Part shown: positions 62,805-64,000 of the stretch, piece after piece
Position numbering within the stretch: the first letter of the stretch is position 1
How the letters are laid out: the number at the start of each line of letters is the position of its first letter
NCBI RefSeq assembly: GCF_020911925.1
Contig: NZ_CP087134.1
Location: 124,001 to 188,000 of the forward strand
DNA length: 64,000 bases
Direction of reading: 5' to 3'
Source of the DNA: Flavobacterium cupriresistens
GTDB lineage: Bacteria; Bacteroidota; Bacteroidia; Flavobacteriales; Flavobacteriaceae
Notes under the pieces: model-generated
What the model saw: the letters and a program-made list of their open reading frames with translations, nothing else
The model's database searches: none
Told to the model about the DNA's origin: nothing
Position numbers and translations under genes: made by a program

Positions 62805-62874
62805 TAAACCATATAAGTAATATAAGTTCATTCAAATTAAAACTTACATTTTCTTATATTACTTATATGGTTTA
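62805..62874. repeat. perfect 22-bp inverted repeat, 'TAAACCATATAAGTAATATA' family
   Basis: Left arm 62805-62826 and right arm 62853-62874 are exact complements over 22 bases; the 26-base loop contains AACTTACATT. Part-copies of the same word occur at 7936 (inverted) and at 8211, 8478, 8741. Confidence 0.9.
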
Positions 62875-63039
62875 AAAATATCATGTTTATTTATTTTGAA
62901 CGCACAAAGTTTTCCAGACCAAGCTTTGCGGACTTTGCGTTTTTACAAAGCCCAGCATATCAAAAAAAAACCTTGCGCCCTTTGCGGTTAAATAAAATTT
63001 TGTAAATCTTACAAATCATACTCAAAATTATACAACAAG

Positions 63040-63054
63040 AAGTAACCGTTACTT
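63040..63054. promoter_or_regulatory. perfect palindrome AAGTAAC-C-GTTACTT, probable operator of copA
   Basis: A 7+1+7 perfect dyad ending 36 bases before the copA ATG. A weak -7-like GAAATTTG lies just downstream (63057-63064), so the dyad would fall in the spacer or the -33 region. It fits a dimeric repressor or a MerR-like twist activator; it is not the direct-repeat form expected for AraC. Confidence 0.6.
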
Positions 63055-63090
63055 CGGAAATTTGCATTGTAATATTAAAAGAACAAAGCA

Positions 63091-64000
63091 ATGACACATC
63101 AATATATAATTTCAGGAATGTCCTGTAATGGTTGCCGCACCAAGGTTGAAAACACTTTAAACACGATTGAAGGCGTTCAGGCCGTCGTGACTTTAAATCC
63201 ACAAACGGCAACGATCACAATGGACAAACATGTTGCGACAGAAAAATTTCAAGAAGTTTTAACTGCAGCCGGAAAATATACCATTGAAATGAAATCGTCG
63301 AAAGACACTGAAGAACCAACCGTTAAATCTTGCTGTTCTTCTAAAAATGGACAGGAGCATAAAAATCACGAACAAAAAAAAACGACTGTTATCCCGCATA
63401 ACGCTACAGGAGTCTTTTATTGTCCAATGCATTGCGAAGGAGACAAAACTTACAACAAAGCAGGAGATTGTCCGGTCTGTGGTATGGACTTAGTACCACA
63501 GATTGCCATCACCCATACGCAGTTTACCTGCCCGATGCATCCGGAAATTATTTCGGATGAACCCGGTGACTGTCCTATTTGTGGAATGGATTTGGTTCCG
63601 ATGCAAGCTTCAGAAAATGATGAAAACAAAAGCTATTTAGATTTACTAAAAAAAATGAAGATTGCCGTATTATTTACGCTACCCCTCTTTATTATTTCGA
63701 TGTCGGAAATGATTCCGAACAATCCGCTTTACAAATTAATGTCTATTGAAAATTGGAATTGGGTTCAATTCTTTTTTTCGATTCCGGTGCTTTTTTATGC
63801 CGGCTGGATGTTCTTCGTTCGTGCCTGGAAATCAATTCTTACTTGGAATCTGAACATGTTTACTCTGATCGGAATCGGAACCAGCGTTGCTTTTTTGTTC
63901 AGTATTGCCGGAATGTTTTTTCCGGATATTTTTCCCGCAGAATTCAAATCACACCACGGAACGATTCATTTGTATTTTGAAGCCGCAACCGTTATTATAA
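63091..64000 (+). CDS. copA: copper-translocating P1B-type ATPase, 3' end outside the window
   Basis: Partial: 303 codons with no stop before the window ends. N-terminal HMA domain with MSCNGC (Cys12, Cys15) at ~3-70. Then a Cys-rich linker (SCCSSKNG). Two heavy-metal-binding repeats follow: FYCPMHC...CPVCGMDLVP (~109-140) and FTCPMHPEI...CPICGMDLVP (~148-175). The first membrane helices start near residue 190. This arrangement matches copper/silver-exporting CopA-like ATPases of Bacteroidota. Catalytic D-K-T-G and C-P-C lie beyond the window, so metal choice rests on the N-terminal domains and neighbours. Confidence 0.85.
   Translation, partial: MTHQYIISGMSCNGCRTKVENTLNTIEGVQAVVTLNPQTATITMDKHVATEKFQEVLTAAGKYTIEMKSSKDTEEPTVKSCCSSKNGQEHKNHEQKKTTVIPHNATGVFYCPMHCEGDKTYNKAGDCPVCGMDLVPQIAITHTQFTCPMHPEIISDEPGDCPICGMDLVPMQASENDENKSYLDLLKKMKIAVLFTLPLFIISMSEMIPNNPLYKLMSIENWNWVQFFFSIPVLFYAGWMFFVRAWKSILTWNLNMFTLIGIGTSVAFLFSIAGMFFPDIFPAEFKSHHGTIHLYFEAATVII

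Larger units (their letters stand above)
62760..63090. other. 331-base gap with palindrome and operator-like site before copA
   Basis: Contains the 62805-62874 inverted repeat, copies of CAAAGTTT/TTGCGG-type words near 62900-62990, and the 63040 palindrome. No ORF above 80 codons that is credible. Confidence 0.55.

Overview
The window looks like a chromosomal segment of a Flavobacterium-type bacterium (Bacteroidota, Flavobacteriia). Support comes from low GC, several promoters of the Bacteroidota form TTG-N18/19-TAnnTTTG, intergenic regions full of short periodic repeats, TonB-dependent and DUF5686 outer-membrane proteins, a 6S-Flavo-like RNA between zapA and rny, and a remnant of a type IX secretion sorting domain. 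No insertion sequence, prophage, CRISPR array or rRNA operon was seen.

Layout. 1-2635: two tandem copies of a secreted-protein gene, each with its own copy of the flanks and terminator. 2636-7783: an ABC-F ATPase, two lipoproteins and a GlmU-like protein. 7784-8834: a repeat-filled intergenic region. 8835-15568: ribosomal protein L31, then an envelope cluster (DUF4199 membrane protein, dolichol-phosphate-mannose-type glycosyltransferase, phospho-sugar mutase, ABC exporter) that has a YhcG-type PD-(D/E)XK nuclease gene inside it. 15716-21677: a DUF2971 protein, an EF-hand lipoprotein, and a TonB-dependent receptor overlapping an M23 endopeptidase. 21858-24218: a ZapB-like coiled coil, zapA, 6S RNA and rny. 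24740-32765: a PAS histidine kinase, xerD, an exported protein of unknown function, a small beta-barrel, aroQ and a DUF5686 protein. 33044-36580: a CDF cation transporter, murA, DUF4290 and DUF493. 38076-47607: a P-loop ATPase, recQ-fmt, a three-gene envelope cluster on the opposite strand, HU, YqgE, a class IV aminotransferase and a START-like protein. 47763-47836: tRNA-Met. 47956-55656: small accessory and stress-type genes (SRPBCC, AraC, two VOC proteins, DUF2200, a zinc-ribbon protein, DUF6642). 55978-58502: the metNIQ methionine importer. 58817-60929: a divergent MFS/AraC pair. 60999-64000: a copper-handling cluster (Cys-rich exported protein, DUF3347, an HMA-like/AraC fusion regulator, and a CopA-type ATPase cut by the window end).

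Most genes are housekeeping or envelope functions. The parts least explained by known biology are the duplicated genes with a constant head and variable tail at 1-2500; the 41558-44389 envelope cluster, whose large lipoprotein loses its ATG-initiated frame at a 10-base homopolymer; the CxxC-AraC fusion next to a perfect operator-like palindrome in front of copA; and the many families of short periodic intergenic repeats. MurA carries Asp where the fosfomycin-reactive Cys usually sits. Family names were assigned by reading the proteins, not by database search.
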